The notes below the pieces were generated by a model that saw only the letters and a program-made list of their open reading frames with translations, was not told where the DNA came from and ran no database searches. This document shows positions 1-6,319 of a stretch of 9,498 bases of DNA, in pieces. This DNA comes from JAAFHS01 sp046049665 (GTDB lineage: Bacteria > Pseudomonadota > Alphaproteobacteria > Rhodobacterales > Rhodobacteraceae), in NCBI GenBank assembly GCA_046049665.1, contig JBJOQW010000147.1, forward strand, positions 1 to 9,498, given 5' to 3'. Both the position numbers and the translations under genes were made by a program. Each line of letters starts with the position of its first letter. Within the stretch, counting starts at the first letter, position 1.

Positions 1-1
1 C

Positions 2-232
2 CGTGGCGCCGCCCTGCGCACAGACCCCGGCCATGCGGGCGACCCGGCCCTTGATACCGCCTTGTTCGATCCCCCCCTCGGCGGCCTTCGGCTGGATTAC
101 CTTCTGCCATCAGCCACCCTGCCCGTCACGGATACCGGCGTGCTGTGGCCCCCGGCGTCTGATCCCTTGTCCGCACCGTTGCAGGAAGCCTCACGCCACC
201 GCCCTGTCTGGGTCGATGTCACGCTCCCTTGA
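2..232 (+). CDS. Endonuclease/exonuclease/phosphatase family protein, C-terminal end (partial)
   Basis: This is the last 76 residues of a protein whose start lies left of the window; it reads in frame 2 to a TGA at 230-232. Two features place it in the endonuclease/exonuclease/phosphatase (DNase I-like) superfamily: RLDYLLPS near visible residues 30-37, matching the Asp-containing strand before the last conserved block, and SRHRPVWVDV near the C-terminus, matching the position of the terminal catalytic His. The classical block there is S-D-H, whereas this protein has S-R-H. These proteins are metal-dependent phosphodiesterases or phosphatases; the substrate cannot be told from this tail. From memory, a gene of this family sits between leuD and leuB in several Rhodobacteraceae, which fits the leuB gene 54 bases downstream. 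The alternative frame-3 reading of the same stretch is low-complexity Pro/Arg/Cys-rich and unlikely. Confidence 0.75.
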   Translation, partial: RGAALRTDPGHAGDPALDTALFDPPLGGLRLDYLLPSATLPVTDTGVLWPPASDPLSAPLQEASRHRPVWVDVTLP

Positions 233-286
233 ACTTTGCCCTGCCACCCGCTAGGCCATCCGCGAACATTTTGCCGGAGCCCAGCC

Positions 287-1393
287 ATGCCAAACCCTTC
301 CCTTCTGATCCTTGCCGGTGATGGTATCGGCCCCGAGGTCATGGCCGAGGTCAAAAAGATCATTCATTGGTTCGGCACCAAACGCGGCGTGACCTTTGAC
401 GTGACCGAAGATCTTGTCGGCGGCTGCGCCTATGACAAGCACGGCGTGCCCCTGCATGATGACACGATGGCAAAGGCCCAGGCGGTGGATGCCGTGCTGC
501 TGGGCGCCGTTGGTGGGCCGCAGTATGACAACCTTGATTTCAGCGTGAAGCCCGAACGCGGCCTTTTGCGCCTGCGCAAGGAAATGGACCTGTACTCCAA
601 CCTGCGCCCCGCCCAATGCTTTGATGCGCTGGCGGATTTTTCGTCCTTGAAAAAGGATATCGTGGCGGGCCTTGATATTGTCATCGTGCGCGAACTGACC
701 TCTGGCGTCTATTTCGGTGAGCCACGCGGGATTTTCACCGAAGGCAATGAACGCGTCGGCATCAACACGCAGCGCTATACGGAATCCGAGATTGCCCGTG
801 TGGCGCGCTCAGCGTTTGAGCTGGCCCGCAAGCGCGCGAACAAGGTCTGTTCGATGGAAAAGGCCAATGTGATGGAATCGGGCATCCTGTGGCGGCAGGT
901 GGTGCAAGAGATTCACGACAAGGAATATCCGGATGTGGCCCTGTCGCACATGTATGCGGATAATGGCGCGATGCAGCTTGTGCGCTGGCCCAAGCAGTTT
1001 GATGTGATCGTGACCGACAACCTGTTCGGCGATGTGCTGTCGGATTGCGCGGCCATGCTGACGGGCAGCCTGGGCATGCTGCCCTCGGCCAGCCTTGGGT
1101 CGCCCATGGCGAACGGGCGGCCGAAGGCGCTGTATGAACCGGTCCACGGATCGGCCCCCGATATCGCGGGCACGGGCAAGGCGAACCCCATCGCCTGCAT
1201 CCTGTCCTTCGCGATGGCGCTGCGCTATTCGTTTGATATGGGTGCTGATGCCACGCGGGTGGAAAAGGCCGTGGAAAAGGTGCTGGCCGATGGGCTGCGC
1301 ACGGCTGATCTGCTGGGCCCTGAAGGCGGCACGCCGATCACGACGACCCAGATGGGTGATGCGGTGCTGGCCGCGCTGGACGCGAGCCTGTAA
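287..1393 (+). CDS. leuB: 3-isopropylmalate dehydrogenase LeuB
   Basis: LeuB catalyses the NAD-dependent oxidative decarboxylation of 3-isopropylmalate to 2-oxoisocaproate, the third committed step of leucine synthesis, in the cytosol. The 368-residue product has the normal family length. Visible motifs: GDGIGPE at 11-17; LLGAVGGP at 71-78; the substrate-binding block LLRLRKEMDLYSNLRP at 93-108 (Arg95, Arg97, Arg107); RELTSGVYFGEPRG at 135-148 with catalytic Tyr142; Lys192; the metal-binding aspartates Asp225 (YADNGAMQ), Asp249 and Asp253 (DNLFGDVLSD); and the NAD-binding HGSAPDIAG from His287. I chose the ATG at 287 because GGAG (276-279) lies 7 bases upstream and the protein then starts MPNPSLLILAGDG, as the family does. 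The in-frame reading can extend to 236 but has no support. It lies downstream of the phosphatase-family gene, possibly in one transcript, and is followed within 5 bases by a hairpin terminator. Confidence 0.97.
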   Translation: MPNPSLLILAGDGIGPEVMAEVKKIIHWFGTKRGVTFDVTEDLVGGCAYDKHGVPLHDDTMAKAQAVDAVLLGAVGGPQYDNLDFSVKPERGLLRLRKEMDLYSNLRPAQCFDALADFSSLKKDIVAGLDIVIVRELTSGVYFGEPRGIFTEGNERVGINTQRYTESEIARVARSAFELARKRANKVCSMEKANVMESGILWRQVVQEIHDKEYPDVALSHMYADNGAMQLVRWPKQFDVIVTDNLFGDVLSDCAAMLTGSLGMLPSASLGSPMANGRPKALYEPVHGSAPDIAGTGKANPIACILSFAMALRYSFDMGADATRVEKAVEKVLADGLRTADLLGPEGGTPITTTQMGDAVLAALDASL

Positions 1394-1397
1394 AGGC

Positions 1398-1422
1398 AAG
1401 TGTCCCATGATGGGACGCTTTT
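1398..1422 (+). terminator. Rho-independent terminator after leuB
   Basis: The inverted repeat has arms AAGTGTCCCA (1398-1407) and TGGGACGCTT (1411-1420), with a TGA loop. That gives a 10-bp stem with one U-G wobble, and the right arm runs into TTTT at 1419-1422. It begins 5 bases after the leuB stop. The same hairpin read on the minus strand could also stop argE transcripts, about 73 bases after the argE stop, though its T tract on that side is poor. The remaining bases up to 1494 hold nothing else I can name. Confidence 0.7.
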
Positions 1423-1494
1423 GGATATCAATAAAATCAATGACTTGGGTCAGCGCGTTCAAGAATTGTTAACTTCTGCCCAACGCTTGCCCGG

Positions 1495-2646
1495 TTAAAG
1501 CCCTGCCTCGAGCCGGGTCAGAAGTGTTGCGAGCATGGCCTCGCAGCGCGCAAGCTGTTCGATACTGACCCATTCATCCGGCTTGTGCCCCTGCGCCATG
1601 CTGCCCGGCCCGCAGATCACTGTCGGAATGCCCAGCCGCGCGTCAAACAGCCCGCCCTCGGTGCCGAAGGCCACCTTGATCGTGCCATTCGCCCCTGTCA
1701 GTGATTGCACGAAGCGCACCACAGCAGCATCTGACGGCGTTCCCAACCCCGGATAATCCCACAGGCGTTCGATACTGATTGCTGCTTCTGGGAATTCCGC
1801 CCGCAAGGGCGCCACAATCGCATCTGCCGCCGCCTGCGCACGCCCGATCAATGCGCCCACATCCTCGCCCGCGGGGCTGCGGATTTCCCAATCCACCGTT
1901 GCCGTGTTCGGCACGATGTTCACCTGCACCCCGCCCTGCATCTTGCCGGCATGCAGCGTGGCGTAGGGCACGTCATAATCGCCGTCCTGCACCCCGCGCA
2001 GTGCCACATCTGCCTGAATGGCGCGCAGGGCCACGATGAAATCGGCCGCCAGATGCAGCGCGTTCAGCGCCATCGGCGCCAGCGCCGAGTGCCCTTCACG
2101 CCCCAGGCATGTTGCCCGCAAGGCCACCTTGCCCTTGTGCCCCGTGGCCACCTGCATGCCCGTGGGTTCACCCACGATGCACATGGCCGGACGCACGGGC
2201 GCTGCTGCCAGCATATCGATCAGGGACCGCACACCCATGCAGCCGATTTCCTCATCATATGACAGGGCCAGATGCAGCGGCACCTTCAGCGGGCGCTGCG
2301 CTGCATCAAGCATTGCGGCAATGGCACAGGCCACAAACCCCTTCATATCCGCCGCACCGCGCCCGTAGATGCGGCCATCAGACATGGTCATTTCGAAAGG
2401 TGGTTTTGTCCAGGCCTGCCCGGTCACAGGCACAACATCGGTATGGCCCGACAGCATGACCCCTGCGCCATCCGGGCCGACGGTGGCGTAAAGATTGGCC
2501 TTGGTGCCTTCGGGATTGGCAATCAACGTGGCCGTGATGCCAGAGGCGGCCAACAGGCCCTGCACATAGATCATCAGATCCATGTTCGGGTTGGCGCTGA
2601 CCGTGTCAAAGCTGATCAGGCGGGACAGGATGTTTTGCATCTGCAT
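1495..2646 (-). CDS. argE: Acetylornithine deacetylase (ArgE, M20 family)
   Basis: This M20-family metallohydrolase is predicted to remove the acetyl group from N2-acetylornithine to give ornithine in arginine synthesis; it is cytosolic and zinc-dependent. The 383-residue product shows the family pattern in order: SGHTDVVPV at 66-74 (metal ligand His68, Asp70), GRGAADMKG at 95-103 (Asp100), YDEEIGCMG at 130-138 (catalytic Glu132, ligand Glu133), VGEPTG at 158-163 (Glu160), the dimerisation lid region around GREGHSALAP at 182-191, QVNIVPNTATVDWEIR from 241, and a C-terminal GPGSMAQGHKPDEWV with ligand His354. I chose the ATG at 2646 because AGGTG lies about 8 bases upstream. The reading frame is open to 2796, but that extension is not family-like; an ATG two codons downstream (2640) is possible. 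The gene is convergent with leuB and divergent from the HIG1-type gene. DapE and carboxypeptidase relatives share the fold, but ArgE fits best. Confidence 0.9.
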   Translation of the reverse strand: MQMQNILSRLISFDTVSANPNMDLMIYVQGLLAASGITATLIANPEGTKANLYATVGPDGAGVMLSGHTDVVPVTGQAWTKPPFEMTMSDGRIYGRGAADMKGFVACAIAAMLDAAQRPLKVPLHLALSYDEEIGCMGVRSLIDMLAAAPVRPAMCIVGEPTGMQVATGHKGKVALRATCLGREGHSALAPMALNALHLAADFIVALRAIQADVALRGVQDGDYDVPYATLHAGKMQGGVQVNIVPNTATVDWEIRSPAGEDVGALIGRAQAAADAIVAPLRAEFPEAAISIERLWDYPGLGTPSDAAVVRFVQSLTGANGTIKVAFGTEGGLFDARLGIPTVICGPGSMAQGHKPDEWVSIEQLARCEAMLATLLTRLEAGL

Positions 2647-2701
2647 GGTCAAGCACCTAGCACGGCCCGCCCTTTTGGAACAGCATTGCGCGGCCGGGCG
2701 T

Positions 2702-2729
2702 CTGAAAATTTTAGTACTAAAATTTTCAG
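2702..2729. repeat. Perfect 28-base AT-rich palindrome in the argE / HIG1 divergent region
   Basis: The two 14-base arms, CTGAAAATTTTAGT (2702-2715) and ACTAAAATTTTCAG (2716-2729), are exact reverse complements with no spacer. The element sits in the 202-base gap between two divergent starts, 55 bases upstream of argE and 119 bases upstream of the HIG1-type gene. It could bind a dimeric regulator, form a hairpin in either transcript's leader, or be a dispersed intergenic repeat. It contains TAAAAT on both strands, but I found no convincing -35 box at the right distance. The rest of 2647-2848 holds no gene or other feature that I can support. Confidence 0.85.
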
Positions 2730-2848
2730 TCACCGCACCATGCGGCATTGAAAGCAGGGACTGGGGCAAGCGTAGGGGCCAGGTTGCAAAAGCCATTCGC
2801 TTTTTCCCGGGCAGCCGCTAGATGAGGCACAGCCAAAAGGAGACGCGC

Positions 2849-3055
2849 ATGACCAATGATCCATTCTTTATTGCTGCCGGTCTGGCGGCACTTGGGGTGC
2901 TTGGGGTGCTGCTGCTGGGCATTGGCAGCTTTGGCAAAGGCGGAGAGTTCAACCGCAAGCATGCCAACAAGCTGATGCGCTATCGGGTGATAGGGCAGTT
3001 TGTTGCGGTGGTTCTGGTGATGATTGCGGTGTGGATGCAAGGCAGGGGGAACTGA
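2849..3055 (+). CDS. Twin transmembrane helix small protein (HIG1-type domain)
   Basis: This 68-residue membrane protein has two predicted helices, about residues 6-27 (FFIAAGLAALGVLGVLLLGI) and 47-63. They are joined by a basic polar loop, GKGGEFNRKHANKLMRYR. The loop end N40-x3-R44-x-R46-x3-Q50 matches the hypoxia-induced-gene-1 (HIG1) signature [QI]-x3-[RH]-x-R-x3-Q, with Asn in the first position. HIG1 proteins in mitochondria (Rcf1/HIGD) bind cytochrome c oxidase and respiratory supercomplexes. A similar role in the inner membrane here is inference only. The ATG at 2849 is preceded by AAGGAG (2837-2842) with 6 bases of spacing, a near-ideal ribosome binding site, so the longer in-frame start at 2822 is unlikely. 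The stop is 2 bases before the GTG of the cobalamin adenosyltransferase gene, indicating one operon with likely translational coupling. Confidence 0.88.
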   Translation: MTNDPFFIAAGLAALGVLGVLLLGIGSFGKGGEFNRKHANKLMRYRVIGQFVAVVLVMIAVWMQGRGN

Positions 3056-3057
3056 AC

Positions 3058-3630
3058 GTGGTCGTACTTTCCAAGATTTACACCAAGACCGGCGATGCAG
3101 GCGAAACGGCGCTTGGCAATGGGGCGCGGGTGGCCAAGCATTCCTTGCGGGTGTCGGCCTATGGCACGGTGGATGAGGTGAATGCGACCGTGGGGCTGGC
3201 ACGCCAGCATGCCAGCGGCGATGTGGATGCGGCCCTGATGCGTGTGTCGAATGACCTGTTCGATCTGGGGGCCGATCTGTGCACGCCGGACATGCACAAG
3301 GATGCGGAGCTGCCTTACACGCCGCTGCGGATGATTGCGGCACAGGTCAGCCGTCTGGAGACGGAGATTGACGCCATGAACGCGCGGCTGACGCCGTTGC
3401 GCAGTTTCATTCTGCCGGGCGGATCGGCGTTGGCGGCGCAACTGCACCTGTGCCGCACGGTGTGCAGGCGGGCCGAACGCGGCGTGGTCGAGCTGGCGAC
3501 GATGGAGGAGGTGAACCCCGAGGCTGTGAAATACCTGAACCGCCTGTCGGACTGGTTCTTTGTGGCAGGGCGTATTGCCAACAACGACGGGAAGGATGAT
3601 GTGTTGTGGGTGCCGGGCCTGACGCGCTGA
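3058..3630 (+). CDS. pduO: Cob(I)alamin adenosyltransferase, PduO type
   Basis: The product is predicted to transfer the 5'-deoxyadenosyl group of ATP to cob(I)alamin, making adenosylcobalamin, the cofactor for enzymes such as methylmalonyl-CoA and ethylmalonyl-CoA mutases. The 190-residue protein carries the PduO/MMAB signatures: TKTGDAGETALGNG at 9-22 (ATP-binding N-terminus), YGTVDEVNA at 35-43, FILPGGS at 117-123, CRTVCRRAER at 132-141 and YLNRLSDWFFVAGR to residue 172. It is unrelated in fold to CobA/BtuR, so the cobO name would be misleading. I chose the GTG at 3058 because AGGGGGA (3044-3050) lies 7 bases upstream and the resulting start MVVLSKIYTKTGD is what I remember from this family. 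The ATG at 3031 lies inside the preceding gene and would overlap it by 25 bases. It is the second gene of a two-gene unit with the HIG1-type gene. I saw no cobalamin riboswitch upstream of the pair. Confidence 0.93.
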   Translation: MVVLSKIYTKTGDAGETALGNGARVAKHSLRVSAYGTVDEVNATVGLARQHASGDVDAALMRVSNDLFDLGADLCTPDMHKDAELPYTPLRMIAAQVSRLETEIDAMNARLTPLRSFILPGGSALAAQLHLCRTVCRRAERGVVELATMEEVNPEAVKYLNRLSDWFFVAGRIANNDGKDDVLWVPGLTR

Positions 3631-3654
3631 CTGATCGCCCTTGGCAATTAAAAC

Positions 3655-3675
3655 GCGGCGTCCTGCCGCCTCTTT
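3655..3675 (+). terminator. Possible weak terminator after the adenosyltransferase gene
   Basis: A short stem, GCGGC (3655-3659) with GCCGC (3665-3669) around a 5-base loop, is followed by CTCTTT. It begins 25 bases after the stop codon. The stem is only 5 bp and the T tract is interrupted, so termination would be weak and etfB-etfA may partly be read through from the upstream pair. Confidence 0.3.
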
Positions 3676-3707
3676 GGGTCGTATTTGGTCTGTATCCGGG
3701 GCGCATG

Positions 3708-3746
3708 ACGCGGTAATCAGGCCGCGTAAACACAGGGCTGCAGCCC
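3708..3746. promoter_or_regulatory. Two inverted repeats in the etfB leader
   Basis: Between the adenosyltransferase gene and etfB (3631-3767, 137 bases) lie two dyads. The first has arms ACGCGG (3708-3713) and CCGCGT (3722-3727) around an 8-base loop. The second is the perfect 12-base palindrome GGGCTGCAGCCC (3735-3746), ending 21 bases before the etfB ATG. They could be operator sites or leader RNA structure. GC-rich DNA gives such dyads by chance fairly often, and I could not identify a matching regulator or a good -35/-10 pair. Confidence 0.25.
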
Positions 3747-3767
3747 GCAAGTGAAGGATTCGTGCCG

Positions 3768-4529
3768 ATGAAGGTTCTTGTCCCAGTCAAACGGGTGATC
3801 GACTATAACGTGAAGGTGCGCGTCAAGGCCGATGGGTCAGGCGTTGATCTGGCGAATGTGAAGATGTCGATGAACCCCTTTGACGAAATCGCCGTGGAAG
3901 AGGCGATTCGTCTGAAGGAAAAGGGCGTGGCGACCGAGGTGGTCGTGGTGTCGATCGGCGTAAAGCAAGCGCAGGAAACGCTGCGCACGGCGCTGGCGAT
4001 GGGCGCGGACCGCGCGATCCTGATCGAAGCGACGGACAATGTGCAGACCGATATCGAACCGCTGGCGGTGGCCAAACTGCTGGCAGCCGTGGTCAAGGAA
4101 GAAGGTCCGGGTCTGGTGCTGTGCGGCAAGCAGGCGATTGACAATGACATGAACGCGACAGGACAGATGCTGGCGGCACTGCTGGGCTGGTCGCAGGCGA
4201 CCTTTGCATCGGAACTGGCTATCGCGGGTGATACGGCGACGGTAACGCGCGAAGTGGACGGGGGTTTGCAAACGATCACGGTCAAGATGCCGGCGATCGT
4301 GACGGTTGACCTGCGTCTGAACGACCCGCGCTATGCAAGCCTGCCGAACATCATGAAGGCCAAGGCCAAGCCTTTGGCCATGAAGACGCCTGCGGATTAC
4401 GGTGTGGATGTGGCCCCGCGTCTGGCGGTGGTAAAGACGGTTGAACCTGCCGGGCGCAAGGCCGGGGTCAAGGTAGGTTCGGTGGCGGAACTGATTGCGA
4501 AACTCAAAGACGAAGCGGGGGTGATCTGA
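3768..4529 (+). CDS. etfB: Electron transfer flavoprotein subunit beta
   Basis: This is the beta subunit of the cytosolic ETF heterodimer, which accepts electrons from acyl-CoA and other dehydrogenases and passes them to ETF:ubiquinone oxidoreductase. The 253-residue protein matches the housekeeping (group I) type. It has MKVLVPVKRVIDYNVKV at the N-terminus, NPFDEIAVEEA at 36-46, the AMP-binding region CGKQAIDNDMNATGQ at 119-133, and the ETF-beta signature VTREVDGGLQTITVKMPAIV at 159-178. The dehydrogenase-recognition loop RLNDPRYASLPNIMKAKAKP follows, at about 183-202. That loop closely resembles the one I remember for human ETF-beta. I chose the ATG at 3768 because GAAGGA (3753-3758) lies 9 bases upstream; an in-frame GTG at 3762 would be only 3 bases from it. 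The TGA overlaps the etfA ATG by one base (TGATG), so the two subunits are translationally coupled. Confidence 0.97.
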   Translation: MKVLVPVKRVIDYNVKVRVKADGSGVDLANVKMSMNPFDEIAVEEAIRLKEKGVATEVVVVSIGVKQAQETLRTALAMGADRAILIEATDNVQTDIEPLAVAKLLAAVVKEEGPGLVLCGKQAIDNDMNATGQMLAALLGWSQATFASELAIAGDTATVTREVDGGLQTITVKMPAIVTVDLRLNDPRYASLPNIMKAKAKPLAMKTPADYGVDVAPRLAVVKTVEPAGRKAGVKVGSVAELIAKLKDEAGVI

Positions 4530-5455
4530 TGGCTGTTCTTCTTCTGGCAGATGTCATTGATGGCGCACTTGGTGTTGATCAGGTGGCCAAAACCCTGACG
4601 GCGGTGAAATCGCTCGGCCCGGTGACGGTGCTGGTGGCGGGCACGGGCGGTGATGCGGCGGCGGCCGAGGCGGCAACGCTGGCGGGTGTGGCACGCGTGA
4701 TTTTTGCTGATGATCATGCCTATTGCCATGCGATGGCGGAACCGACGGCCACGCTGATCCAGTCGCTTGCGGGGGATTACAGCCATATCGTGGCGCCCTC
4801 GGGTGCATTTTCCAAATCGGTGCTGCCACGCGTGGCGGCCTTGCTGGACGTGATGGTGATTTCGGAAGTGCTGGCGGTGATTGACGCCGATACGTTCGAC
4901 CGCCCGATCTATGCTGGCAACGCGATTCAGACGGTGAAATCGTCGGATGCGAAAAAGGTGATGACCATCCGCACGGCCACGTTTGACGCGGCGGGCAAGG
5001 GCGGCAGCGCCCCGGTGGAAAAGATCACGACAGCTGCTGATGGCAGCCTGTCAGCCTGGGTGGAAGACAAGGTCGCCTCATCCGACCGGCCGGAACTGAC
5101 CAGTGCCGGGATTGTGGTGTCGGGCGGGCGCGGCGTGGGTAGCCAGGCTGACTTCGCGATGATCGAAAAGCTGGCTGACAAGCTGAACGCCGCTGTCGGT
5201 GCCAGCCGCGCCGCCGTTGATTCGGGCTATGCCCCGAACGACTGGCAGGTGGGCCAGACCGGCAAGGTGGTGGCGCCGAACCTCTATGTGGCCGTTGGCA
5301 TTTCGGGTGCCATCCAGCATCTGGCGGGCATGAAGGACAGCAAGGTGATCGTCGCCATCAACAAGGATGAAGAAGCGCCGATCTTTCAGGTGGCCGATTA
5401 TGGGTTGGTGGCAGACCTGTTCACCGCCGTGCCAGAGCTGATTGAAAAGCTGTAA
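4529..5455 (+). CDS. etfA: Electron transfer flavoprotein subunit alpha
   Basis: This is the alpha subunit of ETF and carries the FAD. The 308-residue length is standard. The N-terminal domain (about 1-185) starts MAVLLLADVIDGAL. The C-terminal FAD domain starts around PELTSAGIVVSGGRGVGS (188-205) and holds FAD-contact segments GASRAAVDSGYAPNDWQVGQ (224-243) and the ETF-alpha signature from LYVAVGISGAIQHLAGMK (252-269) to AIN at 276-278, then DEEAPIFQVADYG. The start is fixed by the 1-base overlap with the etfB stop, and a G-rich ribosome binding site (GGGGG, 4517-4521) lies inside the end of etfB. A strong hairpin terminator follows the stop after 20 bases, so the etfBA unit ends here. The remaining 48-base gap holds only that terminator. 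Confidence 0.97.
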   Translation: MAVLLLADVIDGALGVDQVAKTLTAVKSLGPVTVLVAGTGGDAAAAEAATLAGVARVIFADDHAYCHAMAEPTATLIQSLAGDYSHIVAPSGAFSKSVLPRVAALLDVMVISEVLAVIDADTFDRPIYAGNAIQTVKSSDAKKVMTIRTATFDAAGKGGSAPVEKITTAADGSLSAWVEDKVASSDRPELTSAGIVVSGGRGVGSQADFAMIEKLADKLNAAVGASRAAVDSGYAPNDWQVGQTGKVVAPNLYVAVGISGAIQHLAGMKDSKVIVAINKDEEAPIFQVADYGLVADLFTAVPELIEKL

Positions 5456-5475
5456 TCCTGCCTTCAGCTGACAAC

Positions 5476-5504
5476 AGGGCGCCCCTTGACCGGGCGCCCT
5501 TTTT
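5476..5504 (+). terminator. Strong rho-independent terminator after etfA
   Basis: A 9-bp perfect stem, AGGGCGCCC (5476-5484) with GGGCGCCCT (5492-5500), encloses a 7-base loop CTTGACC and is followed by a run of five T (5500-5504). This is a textbook intrinsic terminator for the etfBA transcript. The T run reaches the last base of the TGA stop of the convergent minus-strand gene (5504-5506). For that gene the same hairpin would be immediately downstream, but it is followed by a poor T tract on that strand. Confidence 0.93.
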
Positions 5505-6319
5505 CATACGCCCAGATCGCGCAGCACCGGCAACAGCCGTTCGGCAATGCTGCGGTGGGCACGGGGGCCGGGCATGCCTGCCTCGACCGCGAGATTGTGC
5601 ATCAGATCATCTGGCGAAGGACGCTCGACCGGGGGCGAAAGTTCGATGAAGCGGGCGGCGCGCTGTGCGACACACGTCACCATCGACCGGTCCACAAATG
5701 CTGGGTAGCGTGGTCCGATCTGGGCAGATGCGTCCGCCAATGGTGCCTGCGCCCCTGTCCATAACAGCACGGTCTTGGGCCCAAGCCGTGCCATCAGCGC
5801 CATCATCTGCGTTGTCCAGCGTTCTTGCAACGCGGCCACGATCAGGCCGAACCGCTCTCGCGAGACGGCACTGAGCGATTGCAGCAAATGGCGCGTGAAA
5901 TGGAATTCGGTGAAGTCCACTTCGGGAAACAACGCCCGCAGATCGGCCGTAACCCCCAGAACGCGGTCATTGCGGCGGGGATGCACGGAATAAAAGCAGT
6001 TGCTTTGATTCTGCGCACCCATGACCTGCACAACCACTGCACCTGCATTTTCGGCCAAACGCCCCACTTCTTCATCCGCCAGAAACACCTCTGGCCCGGC
6101 ATTGGCGACACCCAGGTTCACCACAGGCAGGCCAAGTGCAATTTCCAGATGTTCAGCAAAGGGTTGCGCCACATACTTGCCAAAGGTTTCAGTACTGCCA
6201 AGCACAGCCACATACCGCCCGGCCACGCTGCGCGCAGGGCCGCGGAACACCAGTTTTGATACACCATAATGACATGGCGCATAGTCGAGCGCCCCCGCGC
6301 CCGGCATTTGAAAAGCCAT
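5504..6319 (-). CDS. DUF6473-like family protein (SGNH-hydrolase-like), function unknown
   Basis: I recognise this 271-residue protein, from memory, as resembling the Rhodobacteraceae DUF6473 family; its function is not established. Visible conserved segments: LDYAPCHYGVSKLVFRGP at 11-28, VAVLGSTETFGKYV at 37-50, VVNLGVANAGPEVFL at 66-80, VVVQVMGAQNQSNCFYSVHP at 95-114, FPEVDFTEFHFTRHLL at 131-146 and a C-terminal PGPRAHRSIAERLLPVL. The order G-S-T / G-x-A-N-A-G / G-A-Q-N / terminal His resembles blocks I, II, III and V of SGNH hydrolases, so Ser42, Asn104 and His255 could be a degenerate active site; this is inference. No signal peptide or membrane segment is seen, so it is probably cytosolic. 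The ATG at 6319 follows a weak GGTGGG; in-frame GTG and TTG codons extend to 6331, and an ATG at 6307 is also possible. It is convergent with etfA and divergent from hbd. Confidence 0.72.
   Translation of the reverse strand: MAFQMPGAGALDYAPCHYGVSKLVFRGPARSVAGRYVAVLGSTETFGKYVAQPFAEHLEIALGLPVVNLGVANAGPEVFLADEEVGRLAENAGAVVVQVMGAQNQSNCFYSVHPRRNDRVLGVTADLRALFPEVDFTEFHFTRHLLQSLSAVSRERFGLIVAALQERWTTQMMALMARLGPKTVLLWTGAQAPLADASAQIGPRYPAFVDRSMVTCVAQRAARFIELSPPVERPSPDDLMHNLAVEAGMPGPRAHRSIAERLLPVLRDLGV

Noticed and set aside
3..254. An 83-codon frame-3 open frame at the left edge
   Set aside because: It is Pro/Cys/Arg-rich and overlaps the phosphatase-family tail in frame 2, which has recognisable motifs and ends cleanly before leuB.
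809..1462. A 217-codon minus-strand open frame opposite leuB
   Set aside because: It is fully antisense to leuB, with a His/Arg/Gln-rich composition and no motif, and leuB is certain.
1423..1494. Short repeats such as ATCAAT and a GTTAAC-centred dyad between leuB and argE
   Set aside because: The repeats are 6 bases long and the dyad is imperfect; this is within chance for a 72-base AT-richer gap.
2272..2751. A 159-codon plus-strand open frame opposite argE that runs into the palindrome
   Set aside because: It lies antisense to argE and contains no family motif. argE has all its metal ligands in the other frame.
2647..2796. N-terminal extension of ArgE by 50 residues
   Set aside because: The frame is open, but the extra residues are not family-like, they would run through the palindrome, and a better ribosome binding site serves the ATG at 2646.
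2647..2848. Cobalamin riboswitch upstream of the HIG1-adenosyltransferase pair
   Set aside because: I looked for a B12-box-like GCCACTG core and a long structured leader and saw neither; the only structure is the AT palindrome.
2726..3343. A 205-codon minus-strand open frame over the HIG1-type and adenosyltransferase genes
   Set aside because: The product is low-complexity (Pro/His/Arg-rich) and antisense to two genes with clear ribosome binding sites and motifs.
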